NCBI GenBank assembly: GCA_038900335.1
Contig: JBBMRB010000020.1
Location: 1 to 64,000, forward strand
Reading direction: 5' to 3'
Length of the DNA: 64,000 nucleotides
Origin: Rs1 sp038900335
GTDB lineage: Bacteria > Pseudomonadota > Gammaproteobacteria > Pseudomonadales > Balneatricaceae
The position numbers and the translations under genes are program-made. Positions 42,941 through 52,460 of this stretch are shown here, one piece after another (position 1 is the first letter of the stretch; each line of letters starts with the position of its first letter). A model generated the notes under the pieces. The model worked only from the letters and a program-made list of their open reading frames with translations, did no database searches and had not been told where the DNA came from.

Positions 42941-45900
42941 TTGTTAAGAGTTTATCATTCTAATTCATTAGATACCCTTCGTGATTTACTGGTGGAGATG
43001 ATTGCTCGAGATCCTATCAGTGACCCTTTTTGTGCCGAGAAAATTTTGGTTCAAAGCCCAGGTATGGCCCAGTGGCTAAAGCTGGAAATAGCTCAGCGTT
43101 TAAAAATAGCAGCCAATATCGACTTCCCATTACCCGCGAGTTTTTTATGGCGTACGTTCGCCAATTTATTAGTCGATGTTCCCGAGCGCTCTGCCTATTC
43201 AAAAGAGAGTATGACGTGGGTGTTAATGCGGGTTTTGCCCAATAAGTTAGCCTCTGCACAGTTTGCTACTCTCAATCATTATCTAACACAAGATCAGCAA
43301 CCGTTTAAGCTCTATCAGCTGTGTGAAAAAATCGCTGACTTATTCGATCAATATTTAGTTTATCGCCCCGATTGGATCGCTAATTGGGAAAGTGACGATG
43401 ATAGCCCTGTCGATGATACGCAAAGCGAGCAATTGTGGCAGCCTATTCTATGGCGTGAAATTGTTGCTGATACGAAATCTCGCGAATTGCCGCACTGGCA
43501 TCGCGCCAATATGTTTGGCTCGTTCATCGATGCAATAAATGAAGCGGATGCAGCTGATATACCACGGCGCGTGTTTGTGTTTGGTATATCGGCACTGCCG
43601 GAAAATTATCTACAAGCTTTAGTCGCTCTCGGCAATCGCTGTGATATTCATTTAATGGTTGCTAACCCCTGTCGCCAGTTTTGGAGTGATATCGTAGATC
43701 GGCGCTATTTAGCGAAATTAACCCGTACTAATTATGCCAGTGATCAAGACCATATTTCGCAATTGAGTTTATATGAACAAGGTAACCCCTTACTGGCTTC
43801 TATGGGGAAGTTAGGCCGGGATTACCTTTATCTCTTAAATCAGCTTGATTTACCTGAAGTACAGTTGTTTAGCGAGGATGACAATACTCATCTGCTTAGT
43901 GCAATGCAAAGTGATATTCTGTCGTTACGCTCACGCAAAGCAACAGCTGAGTACCCTGATCAGCAGCGCCTAGTGATAGCTTTGGATGATCAGTCAGTCA
44001 AAGTGCATAACTGTTATAGTGCAATGCGTGAAGTTGAAGTGCTGCAAGATCAACTACTAGCAATGCTAGAGGATCAGCCAGATTTAGAGCCACGCGATAT
44101 TATTGTGATGATGCCAGATGTCGCTATTTACAGCCCTTTTATCGAAGCGGTTTTTGGCCAAGCGGCACATAATCGTTATTTACCTTTTTCAATATCAGAT
44201 AGAAACGCTCAGCAAGAATCCCCTTTAATAGCGAACTTCTTACAGTTATTACAACTATCAAAAAGTCGCTACGGTGCATCGCAAATTTTAGAACTGTTAT
44301 CCTTACCTGCTCTGTTAAGACGTTTTGAGTTAGATGAAGTTGATTTTGAGCACATGCGCCGCTGGATTCTAGAAAGTGGTATTAAATGGGGCCTAGATGA
44401 GCAAAACAGGCAGGAGATCAGTGCCACCAGTTTTGCACAAAATAGCTGGCAGTTTGGTCTAGATAGAATGTTTGCAGGCTTTGCCCTAGGTGATACTGAG
44501 CAAACGTGGCAAGGTATTGCACCCTATGCTGAAATCGCAGGATTAGAGGGGGCGGTGTTAGGCCAGCTCGCTCGCTTTGTTGAACTGTTACATGATTGTA
44601 AAGAGCAGTTTTCTAGTAGTGCTGGGATCACTGCTTGGGTCAGTTTTTTTCATCAATTGATTGAAGAATTATATGCTGCAGATGATGCCGATTTAGCGGC
44701 GATAGAGTTAATTTACAATGCTTTAGAGAGCTTACAAACGACTATTGATGAAGCTAAATATGAGCAGCAAATACCTGCTGATATTATCGTTGACTATCTA
44801 CAGCAAAGCTTAACACAGCAGCGTTCAGGCCAGCGTTTCTTATCAGGGCAAGTAAATTTTTGTACCTTGATGCCGATGCGAGCAATTCCTTTTAAAGTTG
44901 TCTGCTTGTTAGGTATGAATGATGGTGATTATCCGCGATCAATCCCTGCAATGGGTTTTGATTTAATGGCGGTGCATACACGAAAAGGTGATAGATCACG
45001 ACGAGATGATGATAGGTATTTGTTTTTAGAGGCATTATTATCTGCGAGAAATAAATTATATATCAGTTATGTCGGCCGCTCTATCGCTGATAATAGTGTG
45101 AGAGCGCCATCTGTACTTGTGAGCGAGTTACTAGAGTATATCCAGCAAGGCTATTATTCACAAGCATCTGTGAAGACTGATCTGAGGGCGCTAAATATAG
45201 AAGTGATAGAGCAGCAGGGCGAAGAGCTAAAGCAACAGCTATTAGTCAAGCATCCTCTCACTGCTTATCATCGTAGCTATTTTAGCCAAGATAGTGAGTT
45301 ATTTAGTTTTGCTAAACAGTGGCTGCCCATTGCCGATGTTGAATCAAGCCTTGCAAAGCCCAGTGCTTTTATCCAGCCATTAGATGATAAGCCGGTGACT
45401 GAATTAACATTGAGCGCGCTGGTGGCGTTTTTTAAGCAGCCAGTGAGATATTTTTTTCAGCAGCGTTTGCAAGTTAATTTTTTAAGTGAAGAAGAGCCTT
45501 TGGAAGATGAAGAACCCTTTGCTTTATCGGGCTTAGATAATTATGTACAGCGTGATGAACTGCTGAAAAATATTTTAAAGAGCGATAATAATCAGCGTCG
45601 TTTTGTTGAATATTTACATCGTAATGGCACCTTGCCTATCGGTGTATCCGGTGATCAAATATTGTCTAAAAATGAGCATGATGTTCAAGAGTTAGCACAA
45701 AAGCTATTGCCTTTAATGCAAGGTGATTTGACTAAACTATCTTTTGATTTAAACCTTGGGCAAACGCAACTAACAGGTTGGATAGAGCCGCTTTATGATA
45801 CTGGTGTTGTCAAATATAGCGCAGGTAAGAGTAGTGGACGCAGTTATATTTCATGCTGGATAGAGCATTTAGCAGCGTGTGCAAATGGTTGTCAGCATGT

Positions 45901-46243
45901 GACGTATTTTAGAGCAATCAATGAGCAGTTTCACTATCAGGTTGTTGAGCCAGAACAGGCGCAAAACCTGTTGCACTCATTATTAAATATTTTCTATCTT
46001 GGCCAAAAACAACCTTTGTCTTGGGAGCCTGATTTAGGATGGAAGTTATTTAATAGTGATGATATTGATAAATTTAACGCCAGCGCATTAAAAGATTACA
46101 ATAAATATAATGATCCCTATATACACCGGGTCTATCCTAGATGGCAGGATATATCTGTCGGGCTTGATGCACTAAATGATGAAATTTTTGCGCCCTTGAG
46201 CAAGTATTTAATTGTCGATACACAGGTAGATACTGATGAGTGA
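42941..46243 (+). CDS. recC: Exonuclease V (RecBCD) subunit RecC
   Basis: 1100 residues from a TTG start (MLRVYHSNSLDTLRDLL) with AAGG eight bases before it. RecC holds the complex together, splits the duplex and reads Chi. The start motif VYHSN, VQSPGMAQWLKLEIA, RRVFVFGISALPENYLQAL, FCTLMPMRAIPFKVVCLLGMNDGDYPR and GDRSRRDDDRYLFLEALLSAR are characteristic. It overlaps recB by eight bases; recC-recB-recD are a coupled operon for double-strand break repair and degradation of foreign DNA. Confidence 0.96.
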   Translation: MLRVYHSNSLDTLRDLLVEMIARDPISDPFCAEKILVQSPGMAQWLKLEIAQRLKIAANIDFPLPASFLWRTFANLLVDVPERSAYSKESMTWVLMRVLPNKLASAQFATLNHYLTQDQQPFKLYQLCEKIADLFDQYLVYRPDWIANWESDDDSPVDDTQSEQLWQPILWREIVADTKSRELPHWHRANMFGSFIDAINEADAADIPRRVFVFGISALPENYLQALVALGNRCDIHLMVANPCRQFWSDIVDRRYLAKLTRTNYASDQDHISQLSLYEQGNPLLASMGKLGRDYLYLLNQLDLPEVQLFSEDDNTHLLSAMQSDILSLRSRKATAEYPDQQRLVIALDDQSVKVHNCYSAMREVEVLQDQLLAMLEDQPDLEPRDIIVMMPDVAIYSPFIEAVFGQAAHNRYLPFSISDRNAQQESPLIANFLQLLQLSKSRYGASQILELLSLPALLRRFELDEVDFEHMRRWILESGIKWGLDEQNRQEISATSFAQNSWQFGLDRMFAGFALGDTEQTWQGIAPYAEIAGLEGAVLGQLARFVELLHDCKEQFSSSAGITAWVSFFHQLIEELYAADDADLAAIELIYNALESLQTTIDEAKYEQQIPADIIVDYLQQSLTQQRSGQRFLSGQVNFCTLMPMRAIPFKVVCLLGMNDGDYPRSIPAMGFDLMAVHTRKGDRSRRDDDRYLFLEALLSARNKLYISYVGRSIADNSVRAPSVLVSELLEYIQQGYYSQASVKTDLRALNIEVIEQQGEELKQQLLVKHPLTAYHRSYFSQDSELFSFAKQWLPIADVESSLAKPSAFIQPLDDKPVTELTLSALVAFFKQPVRYFFQQRLQVNFLSEEEPLEDEEPFALSGLDNYVQRDELLKNILKSDNNQRRFVEYLHRNGTLPIGVSGDQILSKNEHDVQELAQKLLPLMQGDLTKLSFDLNLGQTQLTGWIEPLYDTGVVKYSAGKSSGRSYISCWIEHLAACANGCQHVTYFRAINEQFHYQVVEPEQAQNLLHSLLNIFYLGQKQPLSWEPDLGWKLFNSDDIDKFNASALKDYNKYNDPYIHRVYPRWQDISVGLDALNDEIFAPLSKYLIVDTQVDTDE

Positions 46244-49200
46244 TGATGTGTTGGCGTATCATGATGATAGTGTACAAACTTTAGATCCACTAACGCTGCC
46301 ATTAACAGGGCAGGGGCTGATCGAGGCGAGTGCCGGTACCGGTAAAACTTATACCTTAGCAGCGTTATATTTACGCTTAATACTGGGTTTAGGCCGGGAC
46401 AACCCGTTAGAAGTGGAGCAAATTCTGGTAGTGACGTTTACGCAAGCGGCAACACAAGAATTGCGTGAGCGTATTAGGGAGCGTATTCAAAAAGCTAGAA
46501 TAGCGTTCGTCACAGGGCAGAGCCAAGATCCATTTTTACAACAATTAATGCTACAACACAAAGATCATGAGCGCGCGATTCTAGATTTAGAGTTTGCCGC
46601 CTCTGAAATGGATCAGGCTGCTATATTTACCATTCATGGTTTTTGCCAGCGCATGTTAATGCAACACGCTTTTGAATCAGGTGCTAATTTTAATGCGCAG
46701 CTAATCAATGATGATAGCGATGTGGTTCGCAGGGCTTTATTAGATTTTTGGCGCTGTCAGTTGTATAGCGCAGATACCAGTTTGGCTAGGGAGATATTAG
46801 CAAACTATAAAACACCAGATGATTTACTGAAAAAGATTCGCAGTTATCTCTCTCTAGAAAACATCGTTCTTATACCTGATTATTCTAATTATCCATTAGT
46901 AGAGCGCTGGCAGCAATTTGAACAAGCAGAAAAAGAGCTCAGGATAAGTGTCGCAGCGGTGCGTGAAAGCAAGGACCCAGCTGATGATTTAATGGCTATT
47001 ATTCAGAGCTCATCTGTCAATAAGCGCAGCTACTCTAAACGCAATTTACCTAACTGGTTACTCAAGCTAGATGCGTTTGCTCAAGGCGAGAAGGTGGCGC
47101 TGGATAGCCTGTTAAAATTCAGCCAAGCAGTGTTGATTGAAAAATCTGGCGCCGATGCTCCACAGCATAGTATTTTTGAAGAGATTGAAAGCTTTTGTGC
47201 CGCCCAGATCGATGTCAAAGCGGTTGTTTTTTGTCGCGCGCTCAGTGCTGTACGCACTAATATGGCGATCGAAAAAGAACAGCATCAACAATTGAGCTTT
47301 GATGATTTACTTAATACTTTAGCGAGAGTGTTGAATAGTGATAATGCTGAAGCATTAAGTAGTGCGATTAGACAGCAATATCCTTTTGCATTGATTGATG
47401 AGTTTCAAGATACGGACCCGCAACAATATGATATTTTTTGCAAACTCTATCACTTAGGAGCGCAAGGCTCTGAGGCTGAAATCGAGCGGGGCAGTTGTCA
47501 GCTGAATCAGCCATTGGTGAGTGATAGTATCATTGCCAATGCTAATGCCAATGCTAATGCCAATGAGAGAAAAACCTTCGCAGCGCAGCGTGAAAAGCTG
47601 GGCTTTTTGATGATAGGTGACCCAAAACAATCTATCTATGCGTTTCGCGGTGCTGATATATTTACTTATATGAAAGCGCGCCAACAAGTGACTCAGCGCT
47701 ATACGTTGGCCAAAAACTGGCGATCTAGTGCCAGTATGGTCAGTGCAACAAATACCTTGTTTAGTCGCTCCCCCGCGCCTTTTATCTATCAGCAAGATAT
47801 TAGTTTTTACAGTGTTGAAGCTGCCAACCAAGATGAGCCCCAACTGGCGTTACAAGGTAATAGCATTAATGCTTTATCCTTTTGGTATAGCGATAAAGCG
47901 GTTAATGCTGAGCAGTATTTGTCGCAAACAGCGCTCACTTGTGCGACGCAAATAGCGAAGATGTTAAGTACCGGCACGCTGAAGAATAAACCGGTAAATC
48001 CCGCTAATATAGCGGTGTTAGTGCGAGACAGAAAAGAAGCTGGGCTAGTGCAGCAGGCACTAATGCAGTTAAAAATAGACTCAGTGTTTATGTCTAATCG
48101 TGAGAATGTATACCTTACGACGATTGCCCGTGAAATGTATTATATTTTACAAGCAGTTAATGATCCTAATAATGAGCGCTTACTTAGGACGGCATTAGCT
48201 ACTGAAATTTTTCAGCTTAATAGTCATGAGTTGTTTGCTTTAAATCAAGATGAGTTAGCTTGGGAAGCTCTGGTTGATGAATGTCTGAATTATCGCAAAA
48301 TATGGGAGCGCAGCGGTGTTTTAGCTATGCTACATGCCTTGTTACAACAGCGCGCACTCGCTCAACGCTGGTTAGCTTATGCTGATGGTGAAAGGCGTTT
48401 AACAGATTACTTACACTTAGCTGAATTACTTGAACAAGCTTGTGTAGACCTTGACTCAAAAGAAGCATTGATTCGCTACTTCCAAGAAAAAAGAGCGCAG
48501 AGCTCTAACCAAGCGCAAGAATTACAGTTGCGATTAGATAGTGATAGACAGCGAGTCACGGTGATCACGATTCACAAATCTAAAGGCCTAGAATACGACA
48601 TTGTGTATCTACCTTTTGTCTGTCGTTACCGTCAAGCGAGTAATTTACTTTATCATGATGCCCTGGGACAACCGACTCTTAATTTTGATGATGACAACAA
48701 AGAAGAGGCTTCAAAAGAGCAGTTAGCAGAAGATTTAAGGCTGCTTTACGTCGCCATTACTCGTGCAGTACATGCCTGTTTTATCGGTATGGCCGATGTG
48801 ACACTACGCAATAAGAGTGTATGGCAAAAAACAGCGATTGGTTATTTACTGACTTTGATTAAAAAAGATGAAGAGAGCTGCTTGCTAGAGGGCGTAACTC
48901 TAGCGGAGTGTTTGGCGTTACTGGCCAAGGATGATGCCAATATTAGTTTAATATCATTAGATAACATCGTATTAGAGCAAAGTGATATGTTTGTTGATGA
49001 TGTTAAAGACGCTACTCAAACAATAGCTGCGAGTGAGCAGGTGTTAAGTGCACGTGAATTTAATCGCCTGATAAATAGAGATTGGCGAGTCACCAGTTAT
49101 TCTGCCCTATCCAGAGATGCGCAGCATTTAACGGTGCAAGATCCCAGAGCTGAAAATAAATTGACCAGCGACACTTTAGATATAGAAGTGATTGAAGAGC

Positions 49201-49958
49201 AGGCCATTGAAGCAGAGATTAGTGATCAGAAAACTATTTTTAATTTTCACAAAGGTGCTGTTGCCGGTACCTTTTTACACAGTATCTATGAAGAGATAGA
49301 TTTTGAGCAATGTCAAAAGCAAGATATTGCGACAGTGCTAGAAAAGCGCTTACCACTGGTTGGTTATGAGCTATCTTGGCTGCCTTGTCTAACCGAATTT
49401 GTCGATCAATCGTTGGATGCTCAGTTAACAGCTACGCCTTTTATAGAAGGTTTTACACTACGTGATATCAGTGCGGTTAATCGTCTAGTGGAAATGGAAT
49501 TTGTATTTCCTTTTGCAGCAATTAACTGTCAACAAGTTAACCAATTGTTGGTAAAACACGATGCACTGGCAGCACAGGCCGGCCTGTTGATGTTTGAACA
49601 AGTAGAAGGCATGTTAAAAGGGTTTATCGATTTAACGATAAGGCATGATAATAAATACTATGTTGTCGATTATAAATCAAACTTTCTAGGTAGTGCGCTA
49701 GAGGATTATCATTTAAGTGCCATTGAGCAGGCAATGATAGAGCATCGTTATGATTTTCAATATGTACTTTATACCTTAGCATTGCATCGCTTGCTTAGAT
49801 CTCGCTTGGAAAATTATGATTATGATATCCATGTCGGTGGTGTTTTTTATCTGTTTTTGCGCGGTTTGCAAGCGCAATCGCAGACAGGTGTTTTTTATAC
49901 CAAGCCCAAAAAAGCATTAATAGAGCAGCTTGATGCATTATTTGAGAATATAAAATGA
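46236..49958 (+). CDS. recB: Exonuclease V (RecBCD) subunit RecB
   Basis: 1240 residues. Superfamily 1A helicase: Walker A ASAGTGKTYT (31-40), VVTFTQAATQELRER, LIDEFQDTDPQQY, IGDPKQSIYAFRGADIFTYM, ITIHKSKGLEYDIVYLPF and LRLLYVAITRA. The C-terminal nuclease has the KGFIDL and VVDYKSN motifs. Between the DEFQDTDPQQYDIFCK and IGDPKQ motifs there is an insertion of some 50 residues with a run of Asn-Ala pairs (encoded about 47533-47565) that standard RecB lacks. It overlaps recD by four bases. Otherwise intact. Confidence 0.96.
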   Translation: MSDDVLAYHDDSVQTLDPLTLPLTGQGLIEASAGTGKTYTLAALYLRLILGLGRDNPLEVEQILVVTFTQAATQELRERIRERIQKARIAFVTGQSQDPFLQQLMLQHKDHERAILDLEFAASEMDQAAIFTIHGFCQRMLMQHAFESGANFNAQLINDDSDVVRRALLDFWRCQLYSADTSLAREILANYKTPDDLLKKIRSYLSLENIVLIPDYSNYPLVERWQQFEQAEKELRISVAAVRESKDPADDLMAIIQSSSVNKRSYSKRNLPNWLLKLDAFAQGEKVALDSLLKFSQAVLIEKSGADAPQHSIFEEIESFCAAQIDVKAVVFCRALSAVRTNMAIEKEQHQQLSFDDLLNTLARVLNSDNAEALSSAIRQQYPFALIDEFQDTDPQQYDIFCKLYHLGAQGSEAEIERGSCQLNQPLVSDSIIANANANANANERKTFAAQREKLGFLMIGDPKQSIYAFRGADIFTYMKARQQVTQRYTLAKNWRSSASMVSATNTLFSRSPAPFIYQQDISFYSVEAANQDEPQLALQGNSINALSFWYSDKAVNAEQYLSQTALTCATQIAKMLSTGTLKNKPVNPANIAVLVRDRKEAGLVQQALMQLKIDSVFMSNRENVYLTTIAREMYYILQAVNDPNNERLLRTALATEIFQLNSHELFALNQDELAWEALVDECLNYRKIWERSGVLAMLHALLQQRALAQRWLAYADGERRLTDYLHLAELLEQACVDLDSKEALIRYFQEKRAQSSNQAQELQLRLDSDRQRVTVITIHKSKGLEYDIVYLPFVCRYRQASNLLYHDALGQPTLNFDDDNKEEASKEQLAEDLRLLYVAITRAVHACFIGMADVTLRNKSVWQKTAIGYLLTLIKKDEESCLLEGVTLAECLALLAKDDANISLISLDNIVLEQSDMFVDDVKDATQTIAASEQVLSAREFNRLINRDWRVTSYSALSRDAQHLTVQDPRAENKLTSDTLDIEVIEEQAIEAEISDQKTIFNFHKGAVAGTFLHSIYEEIDFEQCQKQDIATVLEKRLPLVGYELSWLPCLTEFVDQSLDAQLTATPFIEGFTLRDISAVNRLVEMEFVFPFAAINCQQVNQLLVKHDALAAQAGLLMFEQVEGMLKGFIDLTIRHDNKYYVVDYKSNFLGSALEDYHLSAIEQAMIEHRYDFQYVLYTLALHRLLRSRLENYDYDIHVGGVFYLFLRGLQAQSQTGVFYTKPKKALIEQLDALFENIK
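47533..47565 (+). repeat. In-frame Asn-Ala minisatellite within recB
   Basis: The unit GCCAATGCTAAT repeats about 2.7 times (ending GCCAATGAG), encoding alternating Ala and Asn. Being a multiple of three, gains or losses of units would keep the recB frame. Confidence 0.8.
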
Positions 49959-51820
49959 GCCAGATATTACAACCACTATTTAGCTTGTTAAATGAGTTAG
50001 AGCAGCGCAGTGAATTAGCTTTATTCGATATACAATTTACGCAGTGGTTAGCAAAAAAACTACCGCAAGCACAACCTGCGCAGCTATTTTTAAGTGCACT
50101 GACTAGTCATGATTTAGCACAGGGGCACGTGTGTCTTGATTTGACATCATTAGAGGCTAGGTTAGGGAGCTGGCCTGGCGAAATAGCTTTACAAGCTAGG
50201 CAGGTTTTAAGCGGTAGCGAGCTGTTAGTTGCTGTGCAACAACTAGCGAATACCCCTTTGTTAATTGATAATATCATTATTGGTGATGGATCTGTCATCA
50301 CCCCGCTAGTGTTAGATCAGCAGCGTTTATACCTATACCGTTACTGGCAATATGAATGTAAGGTTGCAGCTAGGCTTGCGGCAAAAACAGCGACAGACGT
50401 TAATAGCCAAACAAGTGATGATTTAAAACAACAGCTCGATCGTTTTTTTAGTGATACACAGCAGCTCGATTGGCAGCGAATAGCGGCGGCGGTAACAACG
50501 CGTAATAACATTACTATTATTAGTGGCGGCCCAGGTACCGGCAAAACGACAACTGTCACCAAGTTACTGGCTATTCATATTGAAAACCAATTGTTAATGG
50601 GCAAAAAAACAAGAATTGAGTTAGCTGCGCCAACAGGTAAAGCAGCGGCTAGGTTATCTGAATCTATTGCAGGGGCTAAGGCGAAACTAAATCTGAGCGA
50701 GCAGGTTGTTAGCTTAATACCAGAGCAGGGCAAGACTATTCATCGATTATTAGGAGTCAGAGGAAGAAGTAAAAAATTCATTCACGATACTAATAACCCC
50801 CTACTTGCTGATCTATTAGTCATAGATGAAGCATCAATGATCGATTTGCCGATGATGGCGAGTATTGTCGATGCGCTATCAAAACACACCCGATTAGTCT
50901 TAATAGGTGATAGAGATCAATTGGCGTCAGTAGAGGCTGGTAGTGTATTAGGGGATATGTGTGATAGCCCTGAGCAGCATTGTTATTCAGCTGAGTTATC
51001 GAGTCACTTGGCTCAAAGTTGCGGCTATAAAAATGCTAGGCAATCACAGTATGCGTTTTGTGATAACTTGGCCTTTTTGAAAAAGAGCTATCGTTTTAGT
51101 GATGATAGTGGTATTGGTCTTCTGGCTCATGCTTGTAATAGTGCAAATGCCGAAGAAGCTGAGAGTATTCTTAATCGAGGTTTCCCAGATCTTGATTACA
51201 TAGCAGCGAGTAATGATCCACAAAGTTTATTAGCATCGGTTTTAGCAGGGTATGCAGCTTATGTCGACATTATGAATGAACAAACATCTGCTGAGCTGAT
51301 GCTAAAAGTCTTTAATCAATTTCGTGTGCTGTGTACATTGCGAGTGGGCTCCTTTGGTGTTGAAAGTATCAATGCTGAAATTGAAAAACACTTTGAAAGC
51401 ACTGCCAAAAAATCAGCCGCTAATCGCTGGTACATAGGGCGACCAATAATGATTACCCAAAATGATAATCAAATGGGTTTATATAATGGCGATATTGGTG
51501 TTGCCTGTATCGATAAGCACAGTGGTCAGTTAAGAGTATGGTTTGAGCAAGGTAATGAAGTAAGAGCAGTATTGCCTAGTCGTCTACCACGTCATGAAAC
51601 TGTATTTGCTATGACAGTGCATAAAAGCCAAGGGTCTGAGTTTGATCATGTTATGTTTGTTCTGGCACACGGCTCAAAAATAATTAATAAAGAGTTGGTG
51701 TATACCGCTGTGACTAGAGCAAAACAGAAATTTAGTTATTTAGGGAGTATGCCATTACTGCGCCAAGCTATTTGTACTTCAACGAAAAGAGTCAGTGGCT
51801 TAGCGCAGAGGATTTGGTAG
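49955..51820 (+). CDS. recD: Exonuclease V (RecBCD) subunit RecD
   Basis: 621 residues. RecD is the fast 5'-3' helicase motor. Walker A GGPGTGKTTT, AAPTGKAAARLSESI, IDEASMIDLPMM, IGDRDQLASVEAGSVLGDM and the C-terminal TVHKSQGSEFDHVMFV and YTAVTRAK motifs are all intact. An N-terminal ~160 residue domain contacts RecC. The long segment between motifs III and IV (FCDNLAFLKKSYRF) is normal for RecD. It ends the recCBD operon and is followed by a stem-loop. Confidence 0.96.
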   Translation: MSQILQPLFSLLNELEQRSELALFDIQFTQWLAKKLPQAQPAQLFLSALTSHDLAQGHVCLDLTSLEARLGSWPGEIALQARQVLSGSELLVAVQQLANTPLLIDNIIIGDGSVITPLVLDQQRLYLYRYWQYECKVAARLAAKTATDVNSQTSDDLKQQLDRFFSDTQQLDWQRIAAAVTTRNNITIISGGPGTGKTTTVTKLLAIHIENQLLMGKKTRIELAAPTGKAAARLSESIAGAKAKLNLSEQVVSLIPEQGKTIHRLLGVRGRSKKFIHDTNNPLLADLLVIDEASMIDLPMMASIVDALSKHTRLVLIGDRDQLASVEAGSVLGDMCDSPEQHCYSAELSSHLAQSCGYKNARQSQYAFCDNLAFLKKSYRFSDDSGIGLLAHACNSANAEEAESILNRGFPDLDYIAASNDPQSLLASVLAGYAAYVDIMNEQTSAELMLKVFNQFRVLCTLRVGSFGVESINAEIEKHFESTAKKSAANRWYIGRPIMITQNDNQMGLYNGDIGVACIDKHSGQLRVWFEQGNEVRAVLPSRLPRHETVFAMTVHKSQGSEFDHVMFVLAHGSKIINKELVYTAVTRAKQKFSYLGSMPLLRQAICTSTKRVSGLAQRIW

Positions 51821-51849
51821 AGGCAAGATTAGCAGTGAATAAATAATGT

Positions 51850-51879
51850 AGTGGCTAATAGCTTTGTGCCTATTAGCCG
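51850..51879 (+). terminator. Stem-loop after recD
   Basis: GGCTAATAG (51852-51860) pairs exactly with CTATTAGCC (51869-51877), extended by two further pairs (one G-U), with an 8-base loop, 30 bp after the recD stop. No clear T-tract follows, so it is only a candidate terminator. Confidence 0.5.
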
Positions 51880-51916
51880 CCAATCAAATGATCTTCAATT
51901 ATTGTCGCTAATTATA

Positions 51917-52060
51917 TTAATAGTGTCTACGACGTTGTTGGGTATTATTTGGTTGTTGAGGCTTTATTTTAATTGGCTGTAATTTAGGTTGAGGTTTTAA
52001 TAGCTGTGCGCCTAATACGACAATACTTAGGATAAGTGCAAATGTTATCAGTGTTAACAT
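51917..52060 (-). CDS. Predicted 47-residue single-pass membrane protein
   Basis: A short frame from ATG 52060 to TAA at 51917 encodes a hydrophobic N-terminal helix (MLTLITFALILSIVVLGAQLL) followed by a Pro/Gln/Lys-rich tail (KPQPKLQPIKIKPQQ) and a basic end RRRHY. A GAGAG ribosome-like site lies seven bases upstream. The clean hydrophobic-then-basic layout is typical of small membrane proteins. I know no family. It is convergent with recD and could alternatively be a chance frame. Confidence 0.5.
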   Translation of the reverse strand: MLTLITFALILSIVVLGAQLLKPQPKLQPIKIKPQQPNNTQQRRRHY

Positions 52061-52460
52061 TGTATTCTCTCATATAAATTTCAGTTAAATTAACTATATA
52101 CTTTGAAGTGGAAAACTCAAGTTAAGTCAAAAATAAGTAATGCTGGTGCTGATTGGCTTAAAAACTTGCCATAGTTTATATATGGATCCTTTTTAGATTT
52201 TTACAAGCGGTGTTATTAATTTCGTGTAAAAATCTTTCGTTATCCCCAGAACGTGTGGATAACTTTGTAGACAGTTAGTTATAAGGTTCTGTAAGCCCCG
52301 TTATACGTAGGTTTCAGCGATTTGTCTTTATATTGATCAGTCACCTTGTTTAGTGATGGGATTATTTTTTGTCAATACTTGACTCAACTTATTTTTGCAT
52401 ATTTTACTTAGTGCCAAGACATAAACATAGGCTTATGCAGGGTAAATCACAAGCACTATA
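52061..52460. other. Intergenic region with DnaA boxes
   Basis: 400 AT-rich bases without a gene between the small membrane protein gene and the 3' end of the SH3-domain gene. It holds an inverted pair of DnaA-box-like 9-mers (listed separately) and a weak TCAC/GTGA dyad near 52346-52362 followed by a T-run. Confidence 0.5.
52240..52262. promoter_or_regulatory. Inverted pair of DnaA-box-like sequences
   Basis: TTATCCCCA at 52240-52248 differs by one base from the consensus TTATCCACA, and TGTGGATAA at 52254-52262 is its exact reverse complement. The two boxes face each other with a 5-base gap. No origin-type genes (dnaA, dnaN, mnmG) are near, so a chromosomal DnaA-binding site other than oriC is more likely. 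Confidence 0.55.

Noticed and set aside
47454..47843. 129-codon minus-strand frame inside recB
   Set aside because: Antisense shadow; includes an artificial Gly-Ile-Ser run that is only the reverse of the Asn-Ala repeat.
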